DNA of 64,000 bases from Pseudobdellovibrionaceae bacterium (GTDB lineage Bacteria > Bdellovibrionota > Bdellovibrionia > Bdellovibrionales > Bdellovibrionaceae), in NCBI GenBank assembly GCA_016719575.1, contig JADJYV010000006.1, positions 330,457 through 394,456 of the forward strand, written 5' to 3'. A program made the translations under genes and the position numbers. Shown piece by piece: positions 62,621 through 64,000 of this stretch. Each line of letters opens with the position of its first letter. Within the stretch, counting starts at the first letter, position 1. The notes beneath the pieces were generated by a model, which was not told the DNA's origin, made no database searches, and saw only the letters and a list, made by a program, of their open reading frames with translations.

Positions 62621-64000
62621 GGATTTATGCCCATTGAAAAACTTTTTTCGCAAGGTGTGGGGAACAAATCAGGCCCACTTAAAAAAGCAACCAGGGTACA
62701 TTTCTTTACAAGACTATCAGGGTCAAATTGAAACTTTTGTTCGCCTTTCCTGCCCCTTGCCGGTTAACAGCGTGGGAGGCAGTCTCTTTGCAGTCGGATT
62801 TATTGGACCTGATTTACTACTTCCCAAAGAAGTCGCTTGGACAAAAAATCCAAACACAAACTTTGAACTCATTAAGTATCTTGCCCTTAAATCAATAGCT
62901 GTCCGCGTGCTCAATTTGCAGCAATCTTTTGATAGCCGCTTACGTTCCTTGCCGCGTTTCCGGGTCCTCCTTAAAATGCCTCAAATTAATAATTGGCTTG
63001 ATAGTTCTTTTCCGTCTTTTGCCGCTTGGGAGAAAAGTCTATTGCACTCTATTCGGAGTGAATTTGATAAGAAACCAAACTCGAATAGTTCATTTTACAA
63101 ATGCTGGCTAGAAATGCTTGAAATGCGCCAAGTCGGCACGCAATGTGAAGCCACTCTCTCTCAATTGATCCAGTCCACTCGAGAAAAAAGAAATGATCCC
63201 CTACCCCTTTATCTACATGCGACAGTCCCTCTACCACTATTGCAAGAAAATATTGACAGCAAAAGCTCAACACGCCCATCGAATCCCAGCCCAAACTCCT
63301 CTGTTGAATCAGAAAAAAAAAGAAACCAGGCCGAAAGAGCGAAAAATATTGATCAAGAAAAAGAAGGGACTGCAAATCCAGTTATGCACAGCTTTGAAAA
63401 AATGGAAACGGCGGACGATTACGATGGCGGTCGGCGCGTCGAGTCTGGAGATGATGATTTGTGCGAGCATGCTCCCGCCCTTGATGAACTTGAACTTAAC
63501 AACCTTACATCCAACGGCAAAGCCTCATCTATTTACAGACAAATGACCCAAATTTTCAAGCTGGCTACGAGACAAGACGAGTTTGATATTTCATCCCCGC
63601 AACTGCATACCTATCCAGAGTGGAGTGTCGCAGAAAAAACATACTGGAAATCACACTGCACTGTTTTTCACACACAGGCCCCCCTTCCGCAGCAAATTCT
63701 ATCAAACTTAAAATCTTCAATAGAAAGAAAACACGCGTCTCTGATATCGAAATGGCAAAAACGGTTTTCGATGCTTTTCAATGCGCCCATTTGGAAAAAT
63801 CGTCTCATCGAGGGACAAGAAATCAATATTGATGAAGCCGTCCGTTTTCTGAATGAACCCAACAAATCTTCTGACAAGGCCTACCTTTTTAGCTCCAAGT
63901 TGGCTGCTCGCAACAGCACGGCGATTAGCATCCTTATAGACAACTCGTTGTCGACCGACTCATGGGTTCAAGAACAAAGGGTTTTAGATGTGATCATTGA
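62595..64000 (+). CDS. norD: NorD, von Willebrand A protein (partial, runs off window)
   Basis: The frame starting at ATG 62595 is open for 468 codons to the window edge. ATG 62595 is inside norQ (26-base overlap) and has GAGGA four bases before it. The early part is polar and charged, with a low-complexity insert around residues 220-290. The C-terminal part has a MIDAS motif, IDNSLSTDSWVQEQ, near residue 450, the DxSxS of von Willebrand A domains. Known NorD proteins are about 640 residues with the vWA at the end, so roughly 170 residues are missing here. It works with NorQ in maturing NorB. Confidence 0.9.
   Translation, partial: MILSICKSEDLCPLKNFFRKVWGTNQAHLKKQPGYISLQDYQGQIETFVRLSCPLPVNSVGGSLFAVGFIGPDLLLPKEVAWTKNPNTNFELIKYLALKSIAVRVLNLQQSFDSRLRSLPRFRVLLKMPQINNWLDSSFPSFAAWEKSLLHSIRSEFDKKPNSNSSFYKCWLEMLEMRQVGTQCEATLSQLIQSTREKRNDPLPLYLHATVPLPLLQENIDSKSSTRPSNPSPNSSVESEKKRNQAERAKNIDQEKEGTANPVMHSFEKMETADDYDGGRRVESGDDDLCEHAPALDELELNNLTSNGKASSIYRQMTQIFKLATRQDEFDISSPQLHTYPEWSVAEKTYWKSHCTVFHTQAPLPQQILSNLKSSIERKHASLISKWQKRFSMLFNAPIWKNRLIEGQEINIDEAVRFLNEPNKSSDKAYLFSSKLAARNSTAISILIDNSLSTDSWVQEQRVLDVII

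Noticed and set aside
63193..63546. A 117-codon plus-strand frame inside the norD region
   Set aside because: It lies in another frame inside norD, which is open over 1.4 kb and ends in a von Willebrand A motif.
1..64000. CRISPR arrays, tRNA or rRNA genes
   Set aside because: No regular direct-repeat array or tRNA cloverleaf was seen; a tRNAscan or Infernal run would be decisive.

Overview
This 64 kb window looks like a chromosome segment from a predatory-type or related free-living bacterium of the Bdellovibrionota. That placement is an inference. It rests on the many small secreted and outer-membrane beta-barrel genes, the compact and often overlapping gene order, the strong acyl-CoA catabolism, an IcmF-type fused mutase, and single-domain signalling proteins of the kind seen in that group. 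Base composition is near even with a slight A+T excess. No rRNA, tRNA or CRISPR array was seen.

Layout. 0.2-2.5 kb: a TSUP (TauE/SafE) permease with its DUF1634 partner, then a lipoprotein metallophosphoesterase that ends inside a 113-bp transposon-end remnant. 3-7 kb: a glycosyltransferase/polysaccharide-deacetylase fusion, then feoAB under a likely Fur box. 7-12 kb: two divergent PTPS-fold genes (QueD, and a PTPS-III type expected in folate synthesis), phosphatidylserine decarboxylase and a COG2509 flavoprotein. 12-20 kb: a leftward operon hbd - enoyl-CoA hydratase - icmF - RND transporter. The mutase carries the Phe and Gln that mark isobutyryl-CoA mutase. 20-30 kb: an acyltransferase, a RelA/SpoT-reminiscent protein, a lipoprotein, a GT-C/TPR membrane protein and fadIJ. 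30-41 kb: malic enzyme, hflX, a lytic-transglycosylase-like secreted protein, a thioesterase, LuxR-type and CheY-type regulators, a CCA-adding-type nucleotidyltransferase, queG and an HD-GYP protein. 42-48 kb: a tight rightward operon of creatininase family, secreted protein, arginase family, threonine-aldolase-like PLP enzyme and tryptophan 2,3-dioxygenase, followed by a frameshifted htpG. 48-51.5 kb: lexA, a matrixin protease, a beta-barrel and a pirin.

51.5-53.9 kb holds two tandem copies of an IS1-like insertion sequence that share one central target repeat. The right copy appears functional if a -1 frameshift at a classic slippery heptamer with an upstream Shine-Dalgarno-like stimulator is used; the left copy is broken. 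53.9-58.3 kb is a four-gene leftward operon for an exported system: a Tat-exported DUF1501 protein, a lipoprotein with two haem c sites, and two secreted proteins of unknown role. 58.4-59.3 kb encodes an HNH endonuclease. The window ends in a nitric oxide reductase operon norCBQD (norD runs off the edge), with an FNR/NnrR-type site placed 41.5 bp upstream of the inferred start of transcription.

Metabolically, the genes point to use of amino acids and fatty acids as carbon (IcmF route for valine-derived isobutyryl-CoA, beta-oxidation, malic enzyme, tryptophan opening), queuosine and folate making, ferrous iron uptake and NO detoxification or respiration.
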